NCBI GenBank assembly: GCA_025355595.1
Contig: JANXZI010000465.1
Span: 1 to 6,644, forward strand
Length of the DNA stretch: 6,644 nt
From: Spartobacteria bacterium
GTDB taxonomy: Bacteria; Verrucomicrobiota; Verrucomicrobiia; Chthoniobacterales; Chthoniobacteraceae
Direction of reading: 5' to 3'
A model generated the notes under the pieces. It saw only the letters and a program-made list of their open reading frames with translations, searched no databases and was not told the origin of the DNA. The number at the start of each line of letters is the position of its first letter. Positions within the stretch are counted from its first letter, which is position 1. The translations under genes and the position numbers were made by a program. Below are positions 1 through 6,062 of this stretch, one piece after another.

Positions 1-1
1 G

Positions 2-790
2 CTCGCGAAAGTCGTGCGGCGAAAACTATCCGAAGCGCGGAGTGGAAAATTCAAAGGTCGGGAAATGCGCGCTGCAAAGCCGGTCCTCGAAATTCAAAAT
101 AGCTGGTCGCGTATTCCCGAGTCGGACGAATTGCTCATCGAACGCGTGCAGATGCGCGACGGCGTGCATCACTTCATCTTCCCGTTCGCAGGCCGGCTCG
201 TGCATGAGGGCCTCGCCGCGCTCATCGCTCACCGAGTGTCGAAGCAAGTCCCCGCCACGATCGCCGTCACCCTGAACGACTATGGATTCGCGCTGCTTTC
301 CGCCACGCCCATTGAGTTGCCGGAAGCCGATTGGCGGAAGATTTTCGCAGCGGAAAATCTCCTCGAAGACTTGCTCGCGTGCCTGAATTCCGCCGAACTG
401 GCACGACGGCAATTCCGCGAAATCGCGCGCATCGCCGGGCTCGTCTTCCAAGGCTATCCCGGTAGCGGGAAGACCGCGCGACAGCTTCAATCATCGAGCG
501 GACTGTTCTACGATGTCTTCACCCACTACGACCCAGAGAATCTCCTGCTCGATCAGGCGCGACGCGAAGTGATGGAACGGCAACTCGAAATCAGCCGCCT
601 TGGAGCCACCATCGGCGAATTCACCACCATGAAAATTGTCCTCGTCGGGACCGAGCGTCTCACTCCCCTCGCCTTCCCGCTCTGGGCATCGTTTGTGCAG
701 GCAAATGTGACTTCCGAAAAATGGGCCGAGCGAGTCAAACGCATGGCGCTGCAACTCGAAACCGCCGCGACACGGGAGAAAATGCGATGA
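2..790 (+). CDS. Ligase-associated DEXH-box (Lhr-type) DNA helicase, C-terminal part (5' end outside window)
   Basis: The reading frame is open to the left edge, so only about the last 262 residues are present; family members are usually over 800 residues. The ATP-binding and DEXH motifs lie outside the window. What is seen matches the C-terminal DEAD/H-associated region of ligase-associated Lhr-like helicases: R-W/S-R-I-P-x-x-D-E-L-L-I-E-R, then F-P-F-A-G-R-L-V-H-E-G-L-A-A-L, N-D-Y-G-F, and F-R-E-I-A-R-I-A-G-L-V-F-Q-G-Y-P-G-S-G-K followed by a Y-D-P-E-N-L-L-L stretch. The family consists of 3'-5' DNA translocases/helicases thought to process damaged DNA with a partner ATP-dependent ligase, an MBL-fold exonuclease and PdeM. 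Its stop overlaps the pdeM start by 4 nt (ATGA, 787-790), implying translational coupling in one operon. The GTG at 14 falls mid-domain and is not the real start. The family call is firm; the biochemical role here is inferred. Confidence 0.9.
   Translation, partial: LAKVVRRKLSEARSGKFKGREMRAAKPVLEIQNSWSRIPESDELLIERVQMRDGVHHFIFPFAGRLVHEGLAALIAHRVSKQVPATIAVTLNDYGFALLSATPIELPEADWRKIFAAENLLEDLLACLNSAELARRQFREIARIAGLVFQGYPGSGKTARQLQSSSGLFYDVFTHYDPENLLLDQARREVMERQLEISRLGATIGEFTTMKIVLVGTERLTPLAFPLWASFVQANVTSEKWAERVKRMALQLETAATREKMR
774..779 (+). promoter_or_regulatory. Shine-Dalgarno site deciding the pdeM start
   Basis: GGGAGA lies 7 nt before the ATG at 787, inside the 3' end of the helicase gene. 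It supports the 787 start over an in-frame ATG at 721, which would add 22 residues unlike the family. Confidence 0.6.
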
Positions 791-1440
791 GCGTCGAAAT
801 CGAATGGGCAGGCGAACATCTCATCTTGCTTCCGGAAAAAGCCATCGCCTGGCCGCGCACGGCGAGTCTCATCGTGGCCGATCTGCATTTCGGAAAACCG
901 GCGGCGTTCCGCATGTCCGGCATCCCCGTGCCGGAATCCACCACCACCTCCGATCTGGAACGGCTCGATGCATTGCTCTCCGCACACGACAGTGAGCGCC
1001 TGATCATCCTCGGCGATTTTTTCCATTCCGCCGCCGGGCTTCAGCCCGAGATGTTGGATGCAGTCGCAGAGTGGTGCCGGAAAAATGCCGCGCTCGAAAT
1101 CATTCTGGTCCCCGGCAATCACGACCGAAAATCCGGCGAACCACCCGCGAGCTGGAACATCCGGAATGTCCCCGATGGCTGGAATCTCGCCCCGTTCTCA
1201 TTCCACCACGAGCCGAGAGACACCGCCGGCAGCCATGTCCTGGCCGGACATATCCATCCCGCCATTTCACTGCGCGAAAAATTCGGGAGCGGGATGCGTG
1301 TCCCGTGTTTCTGGTTCCGCCCAACCTGCGCCGTCCTCCCGGCTTTCGGCAGCTTCACTGGCACACACTCAATCCGCCCGTCTCGGGGCGACCGGGTTTT
1401 TGCCGTCGGACACTGCGAGATTCTCGAACTCACGGCGTAA
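787..1440 (+). CDS. pdeM: Ligase-associated DNA damage response metallophosphoesterase/endonuclease PdeM
   Basis: This 217-residue protein is a complete calcineurin-like metallophosphoesterase of normal PdeM length. The dinuclear metal-site motifs appear in order: D32-L-H34 (A-D-L-H-F-G-K), G76-D77-x-x-H80, G110-N111-H112-D113, a histidine pair at 140-141, and G154-H155-I-H157. The A-D-L-H-F-G-K-x-x-x-F-R opening and the R-x-P-C-F-W segment near 171-176 are typical of the ligase-associated branch, as opposed to general MPEs. Family members are Mn2+-dependent phosphodiesterases/nucleases encoded next to the Lhr-type helicase and a bacterial ATP-dependent ligase, and are thought to clean DNA ends or repair intermediates in the cytoplasm. 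The gene overlaps the helicase stop by 4 nt. No signal peptide or membrane segment is present. The in vivo substrate is not known from sequence. Confidence 0.92.
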   Translation: MSVEIEWAGEHLILLPEKAIAWPRTASLIVADLHFGKPAAFRMSGIPVPESTTTSDLERLDALLSAHDSERLIILGDFFHSAAGLQPEMLDAVAEWCRKNAALEIILVPGNHDRKSGEPPASWNIRNVPDGWNLAPFSFHHEPRDTAGSHVLAGHIHPAISLREKFGSGMRVPCFWFRPTCAVLPAFGSFTGTHSIRPSRGDRVFAVGHCEILELTA

Positions 1441-1621
1441 GCATTTGCGAAGAGCGGACGTTTTTTCCAATCTCATAGGCGCAGTCGCCGACGGGGTGCG
1501 AATCACTTCACATGAGAAACGATCCTCGCGGGGGGAAGAACCAATGCATCCACCGTCGGATGATCCCGTGCCGATCCCGTCGCCACTGTGCGTGGCCCGA
1601 AGCCGCACACGCCCCACTCTT
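1441..1621 (+). other. Intergenic spacer / ku leader
   Basis: This 181-nt gap separates pdeM from the family-supported ku start. I see no strong rho-independent terminator and no convincing -35/-10 pair, so ku may be read from the upstream operon or from a non-canonical promoter. The gap holds an alternative in-frame ku start (ATG 1544) with a good ribosome site. It also holds a short +1-frame ORF (ATG 1512, stop 1623-1625) whose TGA overlaps the ku ATG at 1622. That ORF encodes 37 Arg-rich residues that I do not recognise, and it is probably chance. Confidence 0.5.
1530..1538 (+). promoter_or_regulatory. Shine-Dalgarno-like site for an alternative ku start
   Basis: GGGGGGAAG ends 5 nt before the in-frame ATG at 1544. 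The family-consistent ATG at 1622 has no purine-rich site before it. This site therefore argues for a 26-residue N-terminal extension of Ku, or for initiation that reaches 1622 another way. Confidence 0.4.
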
Positions 1622-2455
1622 ATGAGAGCAATTTGGAAAGGCGCCATCAGCTTCGGGTTGGTCAACATCCCGATTGCACTCTATCCCGCGACCCGCACGG
1701 AAGACTTGAAATTCCGGCTGCTCCGCGCGAGCGATCACAGCCCGGTGAACTACAAGCGGGTGGCCGAGGCGGATGGGAAGGAGGTGCCGTGGGACCAGAT
1801 CGTGAAGGGCTATGAGCATGAAAAAGGGAAATTTGTCGTCCTGAAAGACGAGGACTTTCAGCGCGTGGACATCGAGGCGACGCAGACGGTGGACATCACG
1901 CGCTTTGTGAACTTGGCGGAGGTGAACCCCACGTTCTTTCACAAGCCCTACTACATGGAGCCGCTGAAAGGTGGCGACAAAGCCTACGTGCTTTTGCGCG
2001 AGGCACTCCGGGCCAGCGGCAAGATCGCCATCGCCAAAGTCGTCATCAAGACGCGCCAGCATTTGGCGGCGGTGAAGCCGCAGGAGAACGGGCTGATGCT
2101 CGAACTGATGCACTTCGCAACCGAGTTGATCGACGTGAATGAGTTCAAGCTTCCGGCGACCAAGGAGGTCAGCAAAAAGGAACTGCAAATGGCCGCAGCG
2201 CTCATCGAATCAATGTCCGACGAATGGAAGCCGGAGGAGTATGTGGATGAGTACCGCGATGCGCTGGAAAAGGTCATCGAAGAGAAGATCGAGAAAGGCG
2301 ACAAGTTCGCGCCGAAGGCAGCGCGGAAGACGAAGGCGACGAATGTCATCGATCTGGTGTCGGTCTTGCAGAAGAGCCTCGAAGAGAGCGCCGGTGGACG
2401 AAAGAAGAGCAAGCGCGCGGCGCCCGCAGGCAAGCAACGGCGCAAGGCGGCATGA
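1622..2455 (+). CDS. ku: Non-homologous end-joining protein Ku
   Basis: Bacterial Ku forms a homodimeric ring that threads onto double-strand break ends and recruits LigD. From ATG 1622 the product is 277 residues, normal for the family, and begins with the hallmark M-R-A-I-W-K-G-A-I-S-F-G-L-V-N-I-P. The Ku core beta-barrel follows, with S-P-V-N-Y-K-R (about 39-45), V-K-G-Y-E (62-66) and Y-Y-M-E-P (109-113). A helical C-terminal arm ends in V-I-D-L-V-S-V-L-Q-K-S-L, then a Lys/Arg-rich tail (about 255-277) of the type that helps DNA binding and threading. The start at 1622 is chosen by homology. ATG 1544 is in frame, has a good ribosome site, and would add 26 Pro/Arg-rich residues. The stop overlaps ligD by 4 nt (ATGA, 2452-2455), so the two NHEJ partners are probably translationally coupled. 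Family identity is very secure; the exact start is less so. Confidence 0.95.
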   Translation: MRAIWKGAISFGLVNIPIALYPATRTEDLKFRLLRASDHSPVNYKRVAEADGKEVPWDQIVKGYEHEKGKFVVLKDEDFQRVDIEATQTVDITRFVNLAEVNPTFFHKPYYMEPLKGGDKAYVLLREALRASGKIAIAKVVIKTRQHLAAVKPQENGLMLELMHFATELIDVNEFKLPATKEVSKKELQMAAALIESMSDEWKPEEYVDEYRDALEKVIEEKIEKGDKFAPKAARKTKATNVIDLVSVLQKSLEESAGGRKKSKRAAPAGKQRRKAA

Positions 2456-3996
2456 AGCCGTCCCTGCGCACCTACGCCCGCAAACGCGACTTCACGCGCA
2501 CGGCCGAGCCACGCGCCACACAGGGGAAAAATGCCGGCAAGATGCGGCGCTTCGTCATTCAAAAACACGACGCCTCGCGGCTGCATTACGACTTCCGGAT
2601 CGAACTCGACGGCACCCTGAAATCGTGGGCGGTGCCGAAAGGCATGCCATTCAAGCGCGGCGAGAAACATCTGGCGGTGCAGGTCGAAGATCATCCGCTG
2701 GATTACGCCGGCTTCGAGGGCGTTGGCACCGTGATGGATTGGGATACCGGGTCGTATGAACCGCTCGGCGGGCAGCCGCAAAAGGATCTTGAGGCTGGTA
2801 AGTTCCACTTCGCGCTTCACGGAAAAAAGCTGGAGGGCGAGTGGACGCTCGTGCGCATGAAGCGCGCGGAAAATAACGAATGGCTGCTCATCAAAAGCGG
2901 CGATGACCTCCGTCCAATCTCGAAAAAAAAGGACGATGAATCGTCGCGGTCCGGACGCAGCATGGCGAAGATCGCTCGCGAGCGGACGGCGGAGTGGAAG
3001 TCTGGCCGGGCCGAGACGAATGTTGATTTGGATTTCATCGCGCCGATGAAAGCGACGCTGCTCGCAGAGCCGCCGATGCGCGGTCCGTGGCTTTACGAAC
3101 TCAAATTCGACGGCTACCGCGCGCAGGCGCTGAAGAGCGGGGACGAGGTTCGGCTGATGTCCAGCAATGCGAAAGATTTCACCGATCGTTTCGAGGAGAT
3201 CGCCAACGCGGTGCGCGAGCTTTCGGCGAGCAGCGCGATTTTTGACGGCGAGATCGTGGCTCTCGATGAGCAGGGCCGTTCCCGGTTTCAACTATTGCAA
3301 GCCCTTGAAACCGGCACCGAGCGACCGACGCTCGCCTTCTATATCTTCGATTTGCTCCATCTTGACGGCACTGATCTGCGTGAAAAACCCTTGCGCGAGC
3401 GTCGTGAGATTTTGCGCAAGCTGCTGGGCAGAACCGGTGTTCCCATTCGCTACTCCGCGGAAATTCGTGGTGATCCGAAAAAGCTTCTCGCCGAGGTGCG
3501 CAAGCGCGGGCTTGAAGGGATCATCGGCAAGGAGGCCGATTCGATGTATGAAGCGGGCCGGCGCAGCCGTTCGTGGATCAAGCTGAAATGCGTTTCCGAG
3601 CAGGAGATGGTGATCGGCGGTTACACTCCCCCAGAAGGCACGCGAAAGCACTTCGGCGCGCTGCTGGTTGGATATTATGAACGCGAGCTCCTGCGCTTTG
3701 CCGGCAAGGTTGGCACTGGCTTCGATGCGGCCTTGCTGAAGTCGCTGCACGGAAAAATGAGCGCGCTCAGCCGGACTTCATGTCCATTCGCCAATCTGCC
3801 GGAAAAACAACAGGGGCGCTGGTCGCAGAACATCACGCCGCGCGAAATGAAGCAGTGCCATTGGGTGAAGCCGACGCTTGTCTGCCAGGTCCGCTTTACG
3901 GAATGGACCCGCGACGGCAAGCTCCGGCACCCAGTGTTTCTCGGCCTTCGCGAAGACAAAGACGCGCGTGAAGTTGTCCGGGAAAGGCCCGTCTAA
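2452..3996 (+). CDS. ligD: ATP-dependent DNA ligase LigD, phosphoesterase-ligase form (no polymerase domain)
   Basis: LigD trims 3' ends and seals double-strand breaks held by Ku. This 514-residue protein has an N-terminal 3'-phosphoesterase (PE) domain (about 1-160), a charged linker (158-190), the nucleotidyltransferase domain (about 195-385) and an OB fold (about 386-510). The PE metal-site residues are visible: H39, H45, D47, H81 and Y85, in H-D-A-S-R-L-H-Y-D-F-R and E-D-H-P-L-D-Y. Ligase motifs: I at K218-F-D-G (K218 is the AMP acceptor), III at F264-D-G-E267, IV at E355-G-I-I-G-K360, and V at W375-I-K-L-K379. Two oddities stand out. The PE domain runs F88-E-G-V91 directly into G92-T-V-M, missing about eight residues (I-P-x-G-x-Y-G-G). 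Motif Ia reads S-S-N-A (237-240) where S-R-N-G is usual. The POL/primase domain of three-domain LigD is absent; it may be encoded elsewhere or lacking. The gene overlaps ku by 4 nt and is convergent with the topoisomerase gene. Confidence 0.95.
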   Translation: MKPSLRTYARKRDFTRTAEPRATQGKNAGKMRRFVIQKHDASRLHYDFRIELDGTLKSWAVPKGMPFKRGEKHLAVQVEDHPLDYAGFEGVGTVMDWDTGSYEPLGGQPQKDLEAGKFHFALHGKKLEGEWTLVRMKRAENNEWLLIKSGDDLRPISKKKDDESSRSGRSMAKIARERTAEWKSGRAETNVDLDFIAPMKATLLAEPPMRGPWLYELKFDGYRAQALKSGDEVRLMSSNAKDFTDRFEEIANAVRELSASSAIFDGEIVALDEQGRSRFQLLQALETGTERPTLAFYIFDLLHLDGTDLREKPLRERREILRKLLGRTGVPIRYSAEIRGDPKKLLAEVRKRGLEGIIGKEADSMYEAGRRSRSWIKLKCVSEQEMVIGGYTPPEGTRKHFGALLVGYYERELLRFAGKVGTGFDAALLKSLHGKMSALSRTSCPFANLPEKQQGRWSQNITPREMKQCHWVKPTLVCQVRFTEWTRDGKLRHPVFLGLREDKDAREVVRERPV

Positions 3997-4010
3997 TCCG
4001 AATTTTCGGA
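3997..4010. terminator. Short palindrome between convergent stop codons, possible weak terminator
   Basis: TCCGAATTTTCGGA can fold as a 5-6 bp stem with a 2-4 nt loop. It fills most of the 22-nt gap between the ligD stop (3994-3996) and the stop of the convergent topoisomerase gene (4019-4021). No U-tract follows on either strand, so a canonical intrinsic terminator is not supported. Its position is the main argument for a shared transcription end. Confidence 0.25.
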
Positions 4011-4018
4011 CGACTATC

Positions 4019-5146
4019 TCAACCGCGGCCTGCCTTCCGCCCAACGCGGCCGCGCTTGGAGTTCTCGCGTGATGCCCTCTGGATCAGCAAGAGCACGGCG
4101 GATTCATCGGGCTTTAATTGCGAGAGAGAGCGGCTGAGTCGGCTCGCCGCGCTGCCGCAGCTCCTGATGGTTTCACCCGCGAGATAGGAGTCGAGCACCG
4201 TGGGATGCACGTAGCATTTGCGGCAGACGGCGGGAGTATTGCCGAGCATCCGTGCCACTGCCTCGATGGCCACCACCACGTTTTTCTTCGCCTCCGCCTC
4301 GTGGGTCACCCTTTCAAATTCCCCCAGCGCCACGGCCGCGAGCACTGTGCCGGCCCATGTCCGAAAATCTTTCGCGGTGAAATCATCTCCGGAAATCGCG
4401 CGCAGGTATTCGTTCACATCCTGCGAATCAATGTCGCGCGTCTCACCGTCCTCCTCGTAACCAAAGAGTTCCTGTCCGGGCATCTCTTGGCAGCGACGGA
4501 CAATGCGGGCAAGTTGCGGATGGCGCAGGCTGATTTCATGCCGCTTTCCGCTCTTCCCGCGAAAGGTGAAACGAATCTGCGCGCCTTTGACAGTGGCGTG
4601 GTGGTTGCGCATCGTCGTCAGACCGTAGGAGCCATTCTCACGCGCGTATTCTTCGTTTCCCACGCGAATCAGCGTCGCTTCGAGCAGCCGCACGACGGTT
4701 GCGAGTATTTTTTCGCGTGGCATGCCGGGGTGGCCAAGGTCGCGCTTCACCCGTCTGCGAATGCGCGGCAGGCCGCGGGCGAAGGCGATCATGCGGCTGA
4801 ATTTGTTCTTATCACGCTGCTGGCGCCAGTCGGAGTGGTAACGGTATTGCTTGCGCCCGCGCGCATCGCGCCCGGTGGCCTGCATGTGGCCGTTTTCATG
4901 CGGGCTAATCCATACATCCGTCCACGCAGGCGGGATCGCGAGGCGCTTGATGCGCGCAAGCGTCGCGGTGTCTTTCATGATCCTCCCGTTGAGGCCGAGA
5001 TAGACGAAATTTTTTGCACGAGGCTGACGGCGAATACCGGGTGCCGCATCCGTGGAGTATCGCAACCCGGCTTCACGCGCCTCTTCGGCGAGCGCCGCGG
5101 AAAATCGATCTGGCAGCGCGTCAGCCGTTGATGATCTCTCCGCCAT
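4019..5146 (-). CDS. DNA topoisomerase IB (poxvirus/bacterial type)
   Basis: Type IB topoisomerases relax positive and negative supercoils through a transient 3'-phosphotyrosyl nick, without ATP. The 375-residue product has the N-terminal domain (about 28-105), including A-G-L-R-Y, I-P-P-A-W-T-D-V-W-I and T-G-R-D-A-R-G-R-K-Q-Y-R-Y-H. The catalytic domain follows. Likely catalytic residues are R180 (L-T-T-M-R), a lysine in F-R-G-K-S-G-K (198 or 201), R262 (F-R-T-W-A-G-T), N303 (L-G-N-T-P) and the nucleophile Y312 (C-Y-V-H-P). All are present, so the enzyme should be active. A tail of about 50 residues follows Y312 and ends Arg/Lys-rich. The start at 5146 lies inside the 3' end of the dehydrogenase gene (26-nt overlap). 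It has no obvious ribosome site, so translation may depend on coupling to that gene. It is a lateral, non-essential relaxase in most bacteria that carry it. Confidence 0.93.
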   Translation of the reverse strand: MAERSSTADALPDRFSAALAEEAREAGLRYSTDAAPGIRRQPRAKNFVYLGLNGRIMKDTATLARIKRLAIPPAWTDVWISPHENGHMQATGRDARGRKQYRYHSDWRQQRDKNKFSRMIAFARGLPRIRRRVKRDLGHPGMPREKILATVVRLLEATLIRVGNEEYARENGSYGLTTMRNHHATVKGAQIRFTFRGKSGKRHEISLRHPQLARIVRRCQEMPGQELFGYEEDGETRDIDSQDVNEYLRAISGDDFTAKDFRTWAGTVLAAVALGEFERVTHEAEAKKNVVVAIEAVARMLGNTPAVCRKCYVHPTVLDSYLAGETIRSCGSAASRLSRSLSQLKPDESAVLLLIQRASRENSKRGRVGRKAGRG

Positions 5147-5993
5147 TGGGATGAAGCACCTGGCCCGTCATGTAGGACGAATCGTCGCTGGCCAGAAACA
5201 CGTAGCAGGGCGCGACTTCGTTGGGCTGCCCCGCGCGTCCGAGAGGAACATCGGAGCCGAATGTCTCCACTTTCTCACCGGGAAGAGTCGCGGGAATCAG
5301 CCGCGTCCAGATCGGCCCCGGCGCAACGGCATTCACCCGGATGCCGCGCTTCACCACCGCGTGCGCGAGCGAGCGCGTGAAGGAAACGATGGCGCCCTTC
5401 GTCGCCGAATAGTCGATCAATGCGGCGCTGCCCCGATACGCCGTGACGGAGGTCGTGTTGATAATCGCCCCGCCCTTTTTCAGATAAGGCAGCGCAGCCT
5501 TCGTGAGAAAAAAGAATGAGAAAATGTTCGTGCGGAAAGTGCGCTCAAGCTGCTTCGCCGTGATTTTCTCGAGCGCCTTCTGCGGATGCTGCTCGGCGGC
5601 GTTGTTCACCACGACGTCCAGGCGGCCAAACTCTTTCATCACGCGACTGATCGCGCGCTGACAAAACTTTTCATCCCCGATATCGCCAGCGATCACGATG
5701 GCTCTTCGCCCAGCGGTCTCGACCGCCCGCACCGTTTCTTTCGCGTCCCGGTGCTCAGTCAGGTAGAGAATCGCCACATCCGCGCCTTCACTCGCAAAAG
5801 CCAGGGACACGGCTCGACCGATGCCACTGTCGCCGCCCGAGATTATGGCGACGCGCCCTCCCAACTTCGATTCGTACGGCCGGATTTTTACCGAAGCCTC
5901 GGGCCGGGGCTTCATCTTCTCTTCCAACCCCGGCTGACGCGCTTGTGTCTGGCGCGATCGCAGAGGTCTTTTCTTGCGTTGTGATTGAGGCAT
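5121..5993 (-). CDS. SDR-family oxidoreductase (YghA/YhdF-like)
   Basis: This is an NAD(P)-dependent short-chain dehydrogenase/reductase of 290 residues, with a Rossmann fold and soluble cytoplasmic location expected. Visible motifs: cofactor loop G53-G-D-S-G-I-G-R60, N130-N-A-A, and catalytic N156, S182, Y195 and K199 (Y-S-A-T-K). They are followed by V-N-A-V-A-P-G-P-I-W-T, typical of the YghA/YhdF subgroup, and the C-terminal S-S-Y-M-T-G-Q-V and N-G-G-E. The N-terminal 45 residues before the fold also resemble this subgroup (Q-P-G-x-E-x-K-M-x-P-x-P), which supports the ATG at 5993 although no clear ribosome site precedes it. An internal ATG at residue 27 has a purine-rich site, GGAAGAG, but would cut off that conserved segment. 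Substrate is unknown; relatives are often labelled glucose/ribitol dehydrogenase by homology only and are frequently stress-induced. The 3' end overlaps the topoisomerase start by 26 nt, and a CsbD gene lies 69 nt upstream on the same strand. Confidence 0.92.
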   Translation of the reverse strand: MPQSQRKKRPLRSRQTQARQPGLEEKMKPRPEASVKIRPYESKLGGRVAIISGGDSGIGRAVSLAFASEGADVAILYLTEHRDAKETVRAVETAGRRAIVIAGDIGDEKFCQRAISRVMKEFGRLDVVVNNAAEQHPQKALEKITAKQLERTFRTNIFSFFFLTKAALPYLKKGGAIINTTSVTAYRGSAALIDYSATKGAIVSFTRSLAHAVVKRGIRVNAVAPGPIWTRLIPATLPGEKVETFGSDVPLGRAGQPNEVAPCYVFLASDDSSYMTGQVLHPNGGEIING

Positions 5994-6015
5994 CGAATCA
6001 GTCTGCGACGCACCT

Positions 6016-6043
6016 CGCGCTCATCACCGTGGATGAGGGCGCG
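6016..6043. other. Inverted repeat between csbD-type gene and SDR gene
   Basis: CGCG plus CTCATC (6016-6025) pairs with GATGAG (6032-6037) and CGCG (6040-6043). This gives a 10-bp stem with a two-G bulge and a 6-nt loop. It sits in the 69-nt gap between the CsbD stop and the SDR start. No T-run follows on the minus strand, so it is not a standard terminator. It could be an mRNA-processing or stabilising hairpin, an operator, or chance in GC-rich DNA. Confidence 0.35.
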
Positions 6044-6062
6044 ACCGCAGCAGGCAGGTGAA

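Noticed and set aside
14..16. GTG at 14 as the start of the first gene
   Set aside because: The frame is open to the left edge and the sequence matches the C-terminal region of a much longer helicase, so the gene is cut by the window.
1445..1480. Sigma70-type promoter before ku (TTGCGA and a TCATAG-like box)
   Set aside because: The spacing of about 22 nt is too long and the -10 match is poor.
1058..1621. Long in-frame extension of Ku upstream to 1058
   Set aside because: It runs through pdeM in another frame and has no family similarity; only the part from 1544 merits consideration.
2701..2760. Frameshift explaining the missing LigD segment
   Set aside because: The frame is intact on both sides and the conserved flanks (H-P-L-D-Y and the G-T-V-M strand) read in the same frame, so it is an in-frame absence.
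1984..3291. 435-codon open frame on the minus strand across ku and ligD
   Set aside because: It is antisense to two certain genes, its translation resembles no known protein, and it arises from high-GC codon bias on the opposite strand.
4118..5131. 337-codon open frame on the plus strand across the topoisomerase gene
   Set aside because: It is antisense to a complete topoisomerase IB with all catalytic residues; the translation is composition-biased with no motifs.
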